Made by a program: the position numbers and the translations under genes | Assembly (NCBI RefSeq): GCF_000164675.2 | Contig: NC_015678.1 | Span: forward strand, 558,001-622,000 | From: Streptococcus parasanguinis ATCC 15912 | GTDB taxonomy: Bacteria > Bacillota > Bacilli > Lactobacillales > Streptococcaceae | Direction: 5' to 3' | Length of the DNA: 64,000 bases | In this document: one piece after another, positions 18,401 to 26,439 of the stretch | Layout: each line of letters starts with the position of its first letter | How positions within the stretch are numbered: the first letter of the stretch is position 1 | The notes under the pieces: model-generated | Database searches by the model: none | What the model was told of the DNA's origin: nothing | What the model saw: only the letters and a program-made list of their open reading frames with translations

Positions 18401-19289
18401 TCTGAGCAGTTTCTTTCTCTTTTTGAGCCTTCACTAATGCATTTGCTGCTTCTTCTGCAACCTTTTTAGCATCTGCTAATTGTTTAGCAGAAACTTGACT
18501 AGCACTAAGTTGCGTTATTTCATCAGCAGAAGCTTTACTGAGTTCTTCAGCTTTATTTTTGTCTTCGTTAATGGCATTTTCCAAAGCCTCTTTCGCTGCT
18601 GATTCTGCTGATTCTTTTTCAGCTACATCACTTTTTGCTTTGTCTCTTTCAGCAATGATTTCCGATGCTCCAGTGCCATCAAGATTTTTTTGTGCTGTTG
18701 CTACTGCTCCCTCAGCTGTCAAAACTTTCTTTTCTTGCTCTGAAATTTTATCTTGATCTTTTTTAATAACATCTGATTGCTGATTACGTTCTTTCTCAGC
18801 TTCTAGAACTTTATCAGATGCATCTTTTAGTGATGTTTCCTTTTTTTCAATATCAGCTTTTACTTCTGATATTTCATTCTTCGTTTTTTCAATTTTTTCA
18901 GGCGTAGCTGATTCTTTATTCGCCTCAGCATTCTTTAAGTTAACACTTGCTTCGATAACTTTTGATCCAGCGACTGCTTCCGAAGTCTTAGCATCTTCTA
19001 ATGCTCTTTCTTGATTTGAAACCAATTGATCCGTTTCTTCCTTGATCGTTCTAGCTTCTTCTACAACTTCTGCAGTTGGCGTTTTCGTTACAGTTGCAAC
19101 CCCATTATTAACAAATACTCCGTCTACTTGTTTTATATTTGTAGACGAAGGAGTCGTAGATTCAACACTTAATGTTGACTCATTTGGCTGAGTTGCAGTT
19201 ACTTCATCCGCTTGTACAACAGAAATTCCCGCAAAAGCTGTAGCTATTGATACTGCAGATACAGTTGCTTTGATCGTTTTCTTTTTCAT
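15441..19289 (-). CDS. LPXTG-anchored SEC10/PgrA-type coiled-coil surface protein
   Basis: 1282 residues from the ATG at 19289 (AAAGGTGGG ribosome site 4 bp before; a GTG nine bases upstream is less likely). A signal peptide of about 30 residues ends near VQA|DE. A long alpha-helical coiled coil follows, with two units built on LDGTG..EI(I/V)AERD. The globular SEC10/PgrA surface-exclusion domain lies at about 500-760 (GVGRMHFIEF, MLIGQK-like strands). A second coiled coil contains three units of about 95 residues marked by (P/S)D(Q/K)TP. The end is LPNTG, a hydrophobic helix and LRKKGE, a sortase A signal. Probably a wall-anchored adhesin or aggregation factor. Confidence 0.9.
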   Translation of the reverse strand: MKKKTIKATVSAVSIATAFAGISVVQADEVTATQPNESTLSVESTTPSSTNIKQVDGVFVNNGVATVTKTPTAEVVEEARTIKEETDQLVSNQERALEDAKTSEAVAGSKVIEASVNLKNAEANKESATPEKIEKTKNEISEVKADIEKKETSLKDASDKVLEAEKERNQQSDVIKKDQDKISEQEKKVLTAEGAVATAQKNLDGTGASEIIAERDKAKSDVAEKESAESAAKEALENAINEDKNKAEELSKASADEITQLSASQVSAKQLADAKKVAEEAANALVKAQKEKETAQKVLDGTGVEEIVAERDTAKENLDAKAATENTAKQELDRAKEADDKKATALKNAKSVEADQIKKSQETAANLSSAEEKLKQAQENLKKAQENKVSAQSNLDASESQLAQTIVNRDSKANDLANKKNSKISAEAELKTAKENDAKKASDISTLTTKKKQEEAKVNETSNELASATSAAQEAKENKEKADQAVETLNKQISAIKNLTIPQLPQDVIDAYKTYLADDSDANKNALNDVIQKWFKDSKYDFGTALTEYSPEHQNIFIKEWSNKDIVLPIDDSVVDLDNLTDKQIEALSQYYALLANNLQDQVWGSHHYIVTEESVQGVKNIAKAYAEENKPYSTSHSDTALAKDGLDSIVWTGENMSYDNTLLGYGAYYSEAKETRKATMSQLYREVYDAVISFMTNDVHAYFGHMKLMIGQKAPTNIRAIGAANSFTPSGVGRMHFIEFKGQDAHLEYVKDEQTGEYHFVTVDDYYDKGIAKPLATPFDTSKMEDELTTAKAKQTAANTANDSAQKRLVKAKSENDSSTKTLKETTAKLDALKATPDQTPAATTKLEIATQNYNEAQTQFNKAQDALDQLNADIQSKRQALANAKDNLDQATTAEVKAKSDLEKAKVENQNANQNLKQTQKLVAELMSVPDQTPDAQKKYDNAKQLKEEAETRYIKAQTALDNLNADLQVKQKALETAKEELEKAKATDKTARNNLDEVTKIHERHLADLNTTRQTIARLNSISDKTPLAQKNLDEASRQLIAAKTRYAKAQSAVENLNADIQTKQKVLADARAELDKELKVLSDLKAEKATDEAELRNRQNKVEELKAKESQIKDEISKLNTHLGALETLLDHLENADTYLKKAKEAYENAVEEHRLALENVAREEAKLKSLLQDQLDATAQYEAVQLAYQNAHKQLTQYTKLSSETKSIGNQNEDHKIFDLKNEVGSQSDHYNYRGSVTGYNPQRSLPNTGSQNGFVLLGLGAMLMGLSGIKLRKKGE
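16040..16810 (-). repeat. Three tandem ~285-bp coding repeats in the adhesin
   Basis: PDQTP, PDQTP and SDKTP markers recur every roughly 282-285 bp, each followed by the same heptad pattern (..ALDQLNADIQ.., ..ALDNLNADLQ.., ..AVENLNADIQ..). Copies are diverged but clearly homologous, so copy number could vary between strains. Confidence 0.75.
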
Positions 19290-19350
19290 AATTCCCACCT
19301 TTATGATAGAGTATTGAGCAAATTATCACTACATAATTATAAACACCCGA

Positions 19351-19383
19351 ATTATACTATATTTTAGCAACTTTGTAAAGTTG
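19351..19383 (-). promoter_or_regulatory. Adhesin promoter with palindromic operator over the -35
   Basis: Reading the minus strand, the -35 TTTACA (19374-19379) and -10 TATAAT (19351-19356) are separated by 17 bp. The 16-bp dyad CAACTTTgtAAAGTTG (19368-19383) covers the whole -35. The divergent XRE gene starts 67 bp further, so its product is the natural candidate to bind here. The promoter is read directly; the regulator link is inference. Confidence 0.7.
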
Positions 19384-19449
19384 TAACCAACCTTTTGAGA
19401 ACTAGAACCTAACCTTATAAGGCTGTAAAATAGTCTTAAGAGGTGAGCA

Positions 19450-19776
19450 ATGTCAGAATTACAAAAGTATATAAGCAAACGAATACGGATTCTGCGGACC
19501 CAGTCAGGAATGACTCAGGAACAATTAGAAGAAAAAGCAGATCTTGGTACCAATTACGCGTATAAGTTAGAAAATTTAGAGCCCAATATAAAAATTAGTA
19601 CTCTTGAGAAAATTATAGATGCGTTGAATGTTGACCTACAAACTTTTTTTGATTTAACACTTAAAGAAGAAAGTACTGACTTAGCACAGCTTATCGACAC
19701 TATCAAATCTTTACCTGAGTACAAACAAAATAAAGTCATTTCAGCTATTAACACAATTATTAACGAGACAAAATAA
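19450..19776 (+). CDS. XRE-family transcriptional regulator
   Basis: 108 residues. Residues 8-62 form a complete HTH_3 fold (ISKRIRILRTQSGMTQEQLE, then the recognition-helix region NYAYKLENLEPNIKISTLEK). The C-terminal 40 residues are helical (LIDTIKSLPEYKQNKVISAI) and probably dimerise. It is divergent from the adhesin gene, whose promoter holds a palindrome over the -35, so it is probably a local repressor. AGAGGTG ribosome site. A 10-bp palindrome CCTTATAAGG lies just upstream of its start (about 19413-19422) and may be a second site for autoregulation. Confidence 0.85.
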   Translation: MSELQKYISKRIRILRTQSGMTQEQLEEKADLGTNYAYKLENLEPNIKISTLEKIIDALNVDLQTFFDLTLKEESTDLAQLIDTIKSLPEYKQNKVISAINTIINETK

Positions 19777-19827
19777 AAAAGAGTGGAAAAGGATAAGTAT
19801 AATAACGATTCCTTTCCCACTCTTTTT
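19775..19827. terminator. Bidirectional terminator
   Basis: AAAAAAGAGTGGAAAAGGA pairs with TCCTTTCCCACTCTTTTT between the converging XRE regulator and the 139-residue gene; T tracts occur in both directions. Confidence 0.85.
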
Positions 19828-19846
19828 GTGCATAAAAATATTGCTA

Positions 19847-20266
19847 TTAGCTATTAGAGCCTGCGATTCTTGGGTAACCAAACGTCATATCGAGTTTATC
19901 CTCTTCGTAATTCTTGATCAATTCCCAGAAATCTGCAACTGATAACGCTGCAACTGATTCATGCCAATTGAATCTAAAAAACAAATCTAAGAGAAAATTA
20001 ATTACAAGATGGATTTTAGCTGTTTGTTCTACAGTATCAAATGTAATTACAATTTTCTCACACAACGGATCAATTAATTCAATTTCAATGCTATCATTTA
20101 CAAAATTGAATGACACTTCTTGATCCTGGTCATTCAAGATTGAGATATACTGATCCTCTTCAAATGTTGAATAAAACATTCTAATATTGACTTCTTCATT
20201 GTGATTAATTAACTCTGTAAGATATTGTTGAGTTAAATTAATCACATGGTTTTTATACGTTTTCAT
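19847..20266 (-). CDS. Hypothetical protein, unknown family
   Basis: 139 residues, acidic, soluble. Predicted strands (YISILNDQDQEVSFNFV) alternate with helices (HLVINFLLDLFFRFNWHESV). It has no recognisable motif, signal peptide or membrane segment. Preceded by a GGAGGAAAA ribosome site. It converges on the XRE regulator through a shared terminator. Real coding is supported by the ribosome site and amino acid composition; function unknown. Confidence 0.6.
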   Translation of the reverse strand: MKTYKNHVINLTQQYLTELINHNEEVNIRMFYSTFEEDQYISILNDQDQEVSFNFVNDSIEIELIDPLCEKIVITFDTVEQTAKIHLVINFLLDLFFRFNWHESVAALSVADFWELIKNYEEDKLDMTFGYPRIAGSNS

Positions 20267-20569
20267 TTTGTTTTCCTCCGATTATTATTAAAAAAAAGAT
20301 TTTTCATTCGTGAATTTTCACGGTGGCCTTACTCTCTTTAATATTATTATTAAACGATTGTTCTTGAGCATCTGCTACCCCCTTTTTTTAAGGAACAAAA
20401 AAAAGACAGTTCACCACTGCCTTTTTTTATCTATACTATTATTATGCCATTTTTTTGTAAAAATAAAAACAACATTTCTATTCCTAAAATAACTATGTTT
20501 TTTCTTTTATCTTTATTTTTATAAAAATATGGCATACTATTATTATAAATTAAATTGAATTGAATAAGT

Positions 20570-20645
20570 AGAGCCATTAGTCATATGGGAGAAAGTTTGT
20601 TACCGGACACGGTTAACATACTTATTTCTCATATGCTAGTCATTG
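20570..20645. repeat. Long imperfect hairpin, possible structured RNA
   Basis: Left arm (AGTCATATGGGAGAAAG, TTGTTACCG) pairs with right arm (CGGTTAACA, TTTCTCATATGCTAGTC) across a short GACA-type loop near 20606-20611. Pairing extends over roughly 28 bp with a few bulges, much longer than a typical terminator, and there is no adjacent T tract. Confidence 0.6.
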
Positions 20646-20679
20646 CAAAGGAAAAAACTAAGAAAAAAAGAAAGAAAAT

Positions 20680-20730
20680 CTAAATGGTTATTCTCTACTG
20701 AATAACATGAAGTAAAGAATAACCATTTAG
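20680..20730. repeat. 15-bp perfect inverted repeat
   Basis: CTAAATGGTTATTCT (20680-20694) and AGAATAACCATTTAG (20716-20730) around 21 bp. No T tract follows, so it is more likely a protein-binding dyad than a terminator. Confidence 0.75.
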
Positions 20731-21058
20731 TAGATAAAAAAGTAAAGAAAAACGTGTTTAAGGTAAAATAAAAAAGGTAAAAATAAAGGTAAAAACTAAA
20801 AAAATAACTAGTTTAGCAAAGTAAATAAATAATGTAATTAAAAAAAGTAAAATAGAAAAGTTTTATAAGCTCGAACAAGCAATGACATCTTTATGATCCT
20901 TCCAAACATAGACCACGGTGAGTACTGAAAATCTATCGCAAACATTAAACTTCAAGAGTTAGCCTCGATGGGAAGTATCAAAAGCATACCCAGCTTTTAA
21001 AAAAAGGGTGGGAGGCAGTTTAACAATAATATGTAATTATTTTAGAAAGGAATGTATA

Positions 21059-22024
21059 ATGCCAAGAAAAAGGAATTCTCTCAAGCACGATTTATTTATT
21101 GCAGCTTCAAAAAATATCACAAACAATCGAACGAGGACAAGCTATAAAAGAGCAATTACTCGCTTTACAAAGTGGGCTAAAGAACACAATATTAAGAAAA
21201 AATCAGATATTAGTGTAGAAATGATTCAATTATATCAACTAAATCTAAATGATGATCCAAAACAATATTCTGTTGCTACCATCCATACTTATTTAGCACC
21301 TATTTGCAAAGCAGTTGATATCAATATGAATAGGATTAGAAAAGACAAGCGTTCCAGCGACAAAATTATCCGAGGTCGTGTGAAATCAAAAAACTCACAA
21401 GGTAAACATCAAGAAACAGACTCTCGCTTCTCTCGGCTGGTTAATTTTCAGCGAGCAGTTGGGATTCGTAGATCCGAATTAAAAAAATTAAAAGGTAAAG
21501 ATATTCGAAAAGATAATAATGGTAATTACTATGTTTTAGTTCAACGTGGAAAGGGAGGAAAATTTCAACCTCAACTAATTCTTCCTCAAGATGTCCCAGT
21601 AGTCCTAGATACCTTTAAAAATAAACAAGAGGATGATTATATCTTTACAGATGTAGAAATGAATAATCTTATCAATCTACATGGGATGCGAGCCCAACAT
21701 GCAAGAGAGTGTTATTACTTCTACTTGAAGAAACTCCAAGATAATCCTAATTTCAAGGTGAATTTAAAAAATTTTTTAATAGAACGTTGGGAGGTTGGCC
21801 ACCAAAATTTAAGGGATAAATCATTAAAAAAATTTGAGAAACAAAAGAAAAACTTCATTAATGAACTAAGAGATGAACCTTATAAAATTCGTGGTTCAAA
21901 CTATAAAAAAGCCTTAAATTCATCCCTGCCTACAAAATATAATCGTTTAGCCTTGATGGCGGTCTCGGTCTTCCATCTTTCCCACTGGCGTCTATCAGTT
22001 ACAGTGACCAACTATATTCTTTAA
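21059..22024 (+). CDS. Tyrosine recombinase/integrase
   Basis: 321 residues from the ATG at 21059, 8 bp after AGAAAGG; a GTG at 21008 in the same frame is less likely. The N-terminal SAM-like DNA-binding domain spans about 10-100. The catalytic domain has the first Arg in GIRRSELKKL, Lys in RGKGGK, the HxxR box as HGMRAQHARE, a late His in HLSHWR, and the probable nucleophile Tyr third from the C-terminus (TVTNYIL). Roughly 90 residues lie between the HxxR box and the final His/Tyr block, longer than in typical phage integrases. It probably mobilised, or still could mobilise, part of this accessory region. The neighbouring 99-residue gene follows in the same direction. Confidence 0.85.
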   Translation: MPRKRNSLKHDLFIAASKNITNNRTRTSYKRAITRFTKWAKEHNIKKKSDISVEMIQLYQLNLNDDPKQYSVATIHTYLAPICKAVDINMNRIRKDKRSSDKIIRGRVKSKNSQGKHQETDSRFSRLVNFQRAVGIRRSELKKLKGKDIRKDNNGNYYVLVQRGKGGKFQPQLILPQDVPVVLDTFKNKQEDDYIFTDVEMNNLINLHGMRAQHARECYYFYLKKLQDNPNFKVNLKNFLIERWEVGHQNLRDKSLKKFEKQKKNFINELRDEPYKIRGSNYKKALNSSLPTKYNRLALMAVSVFHLSHWRLSVTVTNYIL

Positions 22025-22175
22025 AGTATCTCATTTTCGACTAAAAAATTAAGAAAAAAAACGGAAAAAACAGTTTTTCTGCGTTTTTATTGCATACTCA
22101 AAATATAGGCTGTTGTATAGCTAACAGTTTTAACACATTTTTCTGACATACTATAAATTTCAAAGGAGTAAAAGA

Positions 22176-22475
22176 ATGTCATTTAAAAATAATTTGCAAA
22201 GAGAATTCAAAGGTTCAAACTTTGAAATTCGTGAAAAACTAATAACAGATACCTACTTTACTAGTTTTTTAGATTACGTGAGTTTACCTGAATCAATCTC
22301 AAAATTAATTGAAGAAGGTTATGCTGATAAAAGAAATCAATTAGATGATTACATTGATTTTGCACTTCATCATAATTTAATTACTAAGCAAAATAATATT
22401 ATCCAAGCTACTGATCTTGGTTTAGCATGGGTCTGGTGGGCTTATGCACCAGTTGACGGTGATGATTGGATTTAG
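22176..22475 (+). CDS. 99-residue protein of unknown function, partner of the recombinase
   Basis: Small acidic protein, mostly helical, ending in an aromatic motif (LGLAWVWWAYAPVDGDDWI). No family recognised. Preceded by AAAGGAGT and followed by a strong terminator. The last 17 codons, the 3' flank and the terminator recur at 35754-35914, where a second gene of the same family has lost everything upstream. Its constant association with the recombinase is inferred from position only. Confidence 0.7.
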   Translation: MSFKNNLQREFKGSNFEIREKLITDTYFTSFLDYVSLPESISKLIEEGYADKRNQLDDYIDFALHHNLITKQNNIIQATDLGLAWVWWAYAPVDGDDWI

Positions 22476-22586
22476 TTAAGAAAGCACTATAATTTCTGCA
22501 TAGTGTACAACTGACAAAGGAATTATAGTATCTATTTTGTTGTAGAAAAAAATCCCCGCCAAGATCTAACTTGGCGGGGATTTGGT
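22425..22586 (+). repeat. Direct repeat copy A (3' end of the 99-residue gene plus terminator)
   Basis: About 80% identical to 35754-35914 in the same orientation. The last 34 bases are identical in the two copies, and both start at GCATGGGTC. Confidence 0.88.
22551..22582. terminator. Strong GC-rich terminator, copy A
   Basis: A 13-bp perfect stem (AATCCCCGCCAAG / CTTGGCGGGGATT) with a 6-nt loop; A and T tracts flank it so it can work in both directions. Confidence 0.92.
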
Positions 22587-22837
22587 ATAAAATTGAATCC
22601 AATCTTCCTCTTTTAATATTTTGTGTAATTTCTTCAGAAACTGTTTAATCTAAAACAATAAACCAATGACTGTCGGATACATTTTACTGGGTTAGGTCAT
22701 GATCCTCTCGTATATCTCTTATTCACCGATACATTAAGAAAAGGTATAGTGTAGAAACTAGAATTTAATGGAAAATGGTCCAACTTGGACTAACAAATTA
22801 TTAAAAAAGAGGAGTTCAACCTCCTCTTAAGCGAATC
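22587..22837. other. Non-coding gap before rhaD
   Basis: No gene seen in this stretch between the duplicated terminator and the rha operon. It contains only the rha terminator at its right end. Confidence 0.5.
22803..22832 (-). terminator. Terminator of the rhamnose operon
   Basis: Minus strand AAGAGGAG-gttgaa-CTCCTCTT followed by T6, just after rhaD. Confidence 0.9.
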
Positions 22838-23653
22838 TTATAAAAATCCTTCCTTAGGTGTTACTTCAAAGCGATTGGCCAATTCTTTCAACTCTTGGTC
22901 GGTGATTTCTTGCTTGATAATGCCACCTTGGGCTCCTACTTGGCTGTAGATCATGGCTGCTTTTTCAATGACCTCTACCAAGCCATAGGTTTCATCTAGT
23001 GAGATACCTGAAGCAAAGAGTCCATGATGTGGCCAGATGACTGCTGAGAAATCTGCCATCTTTTCTGCCGTCGCTTTTCCAATCTCTGTTGTGCCTGGAG
23101 TCATATAAGGGATAACTCCGATTCCTTCAGGAAAGACAACAAGTGACTCTGCCTGCATTTTCCATAAAAGACGAGATAGGTAACGTTCATCCAAGTCTTG
23201 CGTAAAAGTCAATGCAATTAAGTTGGTCGGGTGGCAATGGAAAACAACACGTTGTTCAGGGTTTACTTTTAGGCGTTCGATGTGACTCATCAAATGACTT
23301 GGAAACTCTGAGGTTGGCCGTCCACCGTCTTCAAATCCCCAAACAATATCGTAACTTTGACCATCTTCAGAAATTTTTACCAATCCTAAATCAAGCAGAG
23401 GTTGTTTGGTTACATTGCGGAAATAGCGACCAGTGCCTGTAACGAGGTAATATTGGCCTGCTAAAGCAGAAGCATCAAAACCAAGTTCATGTGTGGATTT
23501 GACCTCATGCACATCTTCATAAGGGCTCACTTCTTCAGCAGTCAACCGGCAAGAAACATTCCCACCATTGCGTTCATCCCAGTATCGCAGGTAAGATTGA
23601 TAAGTTACTTCTCGCATGGTTTCAACATAGGGTGAATCGATAAATTTAGTCAT
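22838..23653 (-). CDS. rhaD: L-rhamnulose-1-phosphate aldolase
   Basis: 271 residues, class II aldolase of the RhaD/FucA type. It cleaves L-rhamnulose 1-phosphate to dihydroxyacetone phosphate and L-lactaldehyde. Zinc-binding histidines are visible in VVFHCHPTN (about 137-145) and in [11 protein letters not shown] (about 207-217); the N-terminal GGNVS motif binds phosphate. Last gene of the rhaB-rhaA-rhaD operon, 12 bp after rhaA. Intact and of normal length. Confidence 0.94.
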   Translation of the reverse strand: MTKFIDSPYVETMREVTYQSYLRYWDERNGGNVSCRLTAEEVSPYEDVHEVKSTHELGFDASALAGQYYLVTGTGRYFRNVTKQPLLDLGLVKISEDGQSYDIVWGFEDGGRPTSEFPSHLMSHIERLKVNPEQRVVFHCHPTNLIALTFTQDLDERYLSRLLWKMQAESLVVFPEGIGVIPYMTPGTTEIGKATAEKMADFSAVIWPHHGLFASGISLDETYGLVEVIEKAAMIYSQVGAQGGIIKQEITDQELKELANRFEVTPKEGFL

Positions 23654-23665
23654 AATTTCCTCTTT

Positions 23666-24928
23666 CTAGTTACGTTTGCTTAACACTTCTTCTTCATATT
23701 GGCGGACATTTGTCAACCAATCAAGACCAACTGGTACATCGTTTTGAAGGCAGAAATAATTCCAAACATCTGCGTATGGGAAATCTTTCAGCTCTTCTGT
23801 GTAGGCTAAGCGAGAAGTAAAATCAAAGCTATTTTCCATGTCTTTCAGATCTTTTGTTGGCTCAAGAAGGGCTTTCAAGAGTGCCTTCTGAGTATTACGA
23901 GTACCGATGACCCAGGCAGCGATTCGGTTAATAGTCGCATCGAAGAAATCAAGGCCAATCACTGCCTTGTCCAACAAATCATTACGGACCAACTCTTTAG
24001 CGATATCTTGCAATTCATCATCCATAATAACCACATGGTCAGAATCCCAACGGACAGGACGGGATACATGGAGCATAATTCCTTTCCCAAAAAGTGCTAA
24101 TGAAGACAGTTTGTTTGAAATAACTTCAGTCGGATGAAAGTGTCCTGCATCTAACAAGATTATTTTGCCACGCGTCAAGCCGTAGCCCATATAAAACTCG
24201 TGTGAGCCCACGGTATAGGCTTCGGCTCCAAGTCCGAATAATTTGCTCTCTACTGCATCTTGGGTGTAGGTTTCATCCACTTGATCAGCGAAAATTTTGT
24301 CTAAGGATTCCATCAAGCGTTTCCGAGGACTAAGTCGGTCAACTGGGTTATCCTTGAAACCATCTGGTACCCAAAAGTTGTTGTAGCAAACTTGACCAAG
24401 TTCTTTCCCCATGTACTCAGCAACCTTGCGACTGCGTTTACCATGTTCAATCCAATAATCACGAACTTCCTTATCTGGATGGGACAAAGTAAAACCGTCT
24501 TTCATCATCGGATGCGAGAAGAAAGTTGGGTTAAAATCGAGTCCTAAGCCTTGTTCCTTTGCCCACGCCACCCATTTTTCAAAATGTTTTGGTTCAATTT
24601 CATTCAAATCCACCTTTTCATCTGTGTCTAAATAGATGGCATGAAGGTTGAGTTTATGCTGGCCAGGAATGAGGCTAAAGGCTTTTTCCAAATCTTGACG
24701 CAATTGATCTGGGGTCTTGGCCGCACCAGGGTAATTTCCTGTTGACATGATACCACCAGTCAAATCTCCTTCTGGCATCATGAATCCTTTGACATCATCT
24801 CCCTGCCAGCAATGCATGGAAATTTTGATAGCTTGTAGTTTTTTCAAGGCGGCATCAGTATCGACTCCGATAGCTGCATAGCGTTCTTTAGCAACTTGAT
24901 AGGCTTGTGTAATGTGTTCTGCTTTCAT
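23666..24928 (-). CDS. rhaA: L-rhamnose isomerase
   Basis: 420 residues, the standard length. It interconverts L-rhamnose and L-rhamnulose in the cytosol using manganese. Metal-site regions are recognisable: [11 protein letters not shown] (about 155), [16 protein letters not shown] (about 260) and [12 protein letters not shown] (about 290). Lies 13 bp after rhaB and 12 bp before rhaD in one operon. No defect seen. Confidence 0.95.
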   Translation of the reverse strand: MKAEHITQAYQVAKERYAAIGVDTDAALKKLQAIKISMHCWQGDDVKGFMMPEGDLTGGIMSTGNYPGAAKTPDQLRQDLEKAFSLIPGQHKLNLHAIYLDTDEKVDLNEIEPKHFEKWVAWAKEQGLGLDFNPTFFSHPMMKDGFTLSHPDKEVRDYWIEHGKRSRKVAEYMGKELGQVCYNNFWVPDGFKDNPVDRLSPRKRLMESLDKIFADQVDETYTQDAVESKLFGLGAEAYTVGSHEFYMGYGLTRGKIILLDAGHFHPTEVISNKLSSLALFGKGIMLHVSRPVRWDSDHVVIMDDELQDIAKELVRNDLLDKAVIGLDFFDATINRIAAWVIGTRNTQKALLKALLEPTKDLKDMENSFDFTSRLAYTEELKDFPYADVWNYFCLQNDVPVGLDWLTNVRQYEEEVLSKRN

Positions 24929-24941
24929 TTGATTCTCCTTA

Positions 24942-26328
24942 TTATTGAGGTTTGTAATGTTCTAAGTGTGAAGTACTTGCTAACCATTTTCTAGCTTGAC
25001 TGATATTTTCAAATTCTCCTGTCGCAATCATTTGAACAAGAATATTGCCAATAGCGGTTGCCTCTCCTGGACCAGCAATGACTTCTTTTCCGATAACATT
25101 CGCAGTCAGTTGATTAAGAAGGCTGACATTTGAGCCACCGCCTACAATATGAAGGCAGTCAATTGTTTGTCCTGTTAAAGCCTCCAACTGCTTCAATTCT
25201 CGTCCGTAGGCTTTTGCAAGATTGGAATATACTGCCATGACCAGTTCTCTCATGCTTTCAGGTACTAGCTGACCTGTTTCGCGACAAGCCTTTTGGATTT
25301 CTTCAATCATATTTTCTGGATTGGTGAATCGATCGTCATTTAGATCAATCTCTTGCAAGAATGGCTCTACCTGTGCCGCTTGCTCGGCCATTTCCTTAAA
25401 AGAATACTTATAGTCAGTGAGACGGGCAATCTCCTGAACACACCACATACCAGTGATATTCTTTAGGAAACGGTAGGTTTGGTATGCTCCCCATTCGTTA
25501 GTGTAGTTTGCTCTAAAACTGTCCTGATTGGCAATGGGCTCTTGGGATTCAAGACCGATTAAAGACCAGGTTCCTGAACTGATATAAGCCCAGTTTTTGC
25601 TGGTTGCGGGGATACCTACAACAGCTGATGCTGTATCATGCGTACCGACGGCAATGACTTGTGCTTCTGGTACATCATAACCTGTTACTTTGAGGGCGCC
25701 AATAATCTCACCAGCCTCTATCAAATCAGGAAACTTGCTGGTATCAATGTCTAACACCTCCAACAAATCCTTGTCGTAAGTTCGACTTTCTAGATGAAGA
25801 AATTGGGTCGTTGACCAGTTGGTGACTTCCCCCCGTCATTTTGCCTGTCAATTTGTAGGCGATGTAGTCGGGAATCATAAGAATTTTATCTGTCTTGTCC
25901 AACAAATTATCATCTTCTACAAATAACTGATATAGGGTATTGAAGTTGAGAAATTGGATACCTGTTTTCTTGTAAATAGTTTCCTTTGGGATCTGCTGAA
26001 AGACTTGTTCCATCACTCCCTGAGTTCTAGCATCTCGGTAGGCAACCGGCTGTCCTAAAAGCTCTCCTTCGTCATCAAGAAGAACATAGTCAACAGCCCA
26101 AGTATCAATACCAATTGTACAGGTCCCTACCCCTTGCTGTTTGACTTTTTCAAGACCAATCAATACATTCTTAACCAGCTGGTCAATATCCCATCTGTCA
26201 TGTCCATCTACTTTAGCAAAGCCATTCTTGAAGCGATGGATTTCTTCTAAATGTAACCCTTCTTCTTTGTAGGCCAACATGACACGTCCACTGGATGCCC
26301 CAATGTCAATTGCAACATGGTAAGTCAT
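24942..26328 (-). pseudogene. rhaB: Rhamnulokinase, split by a +1 frameshift in a G6 tract
   Basis: FGGY-family kinase that phosphorylates L-rhamnulose. The first 168 or so codons from 26328 (AIDIGASSGRVMLA, the ATP-site start; later IGIDTWAVDYVLL) read normally to KMTG. The frame then leaves the family sequence at six consecutive C (25829-25834; G6 on the coding strand). With G5 it would continue as EVTNWSTTQFLHLESR into the second frame, which encodes the remainder (GTHDTASAV, ISSGTWSLIG, HIVGGGSN) to 24942. The rejoined protein would be about 461 residues. The tract could slip back, so phase variation, true inactivation and a sequencing error all remain open. Confidence 0.9.
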
Positions 26329-26371
26329 GAGTATTCTCCTTCGTTTTTTGATACTTCTATTTAACCTTATT

Positions 26372-26399
26372 TTGAATTATGGTACAATATCGATATAAC
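26372..26399 (+). promoter_or_regulatory. Candidate promoter of the rha AraC regulator
   Basis: -35 TTGAAT and -10 TATAAC with 16 bp between, in the 111-bp gap with divergent rhaB. GATAC near 26349 and GTATC near 26409 frame the promoter as a wide dyad that an AraC protein could bind. Confidence 0.45.
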
Positions 26400-26439
26400 A
26401 TAGAAAACGTATCAAATATACAGTTCGAAGGAAGAAATT

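Larger units (their letters stand above)
20267..21058. other. 792-bp AT-rich non-coding region with structured repeats
   Basis: No gene I can support. Contents in order: a small terminator-like hairpin at 20397-20425; a long imperfect hairpin at about 20570-20645; a 15-bp perfect inverted repeat at 20680-20730; three copies of AAGGTAAAA-type direct repeats at 20760-20795; a less AT-rich stretch at 20870-20990; then the leader of the recombinase. It could hold a small RNA, recombinase binding arms or a replication/transfer origin remnant. Confidence 0.6.

Noticed and set aside
15441..19289. Coiled-coil protein as an M protein or LXG toxin
   Set aside because: The globular SEC10/PgrA domain in the middle and the LPNTG end fit a surface-exclusion/adhesin protein; no LXG domain or M-type C-repeats were seen.
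20310..20492. 60-codon ORF upstream of the 139-residue gene
   Set aside because: Low-complexity Lys/Phe/Leu sequence from AT-rich DNA with a terminator-like hairpin inside; no ribosome site.
21720..21850. Idea that the recombinase lacks its nucleophile Tyr
   Set aside because: The first GH motif has no following Tyr, but a second block near the C-terminus (HLSHWR...TNY) supplies His and Tyr with normal spacing.
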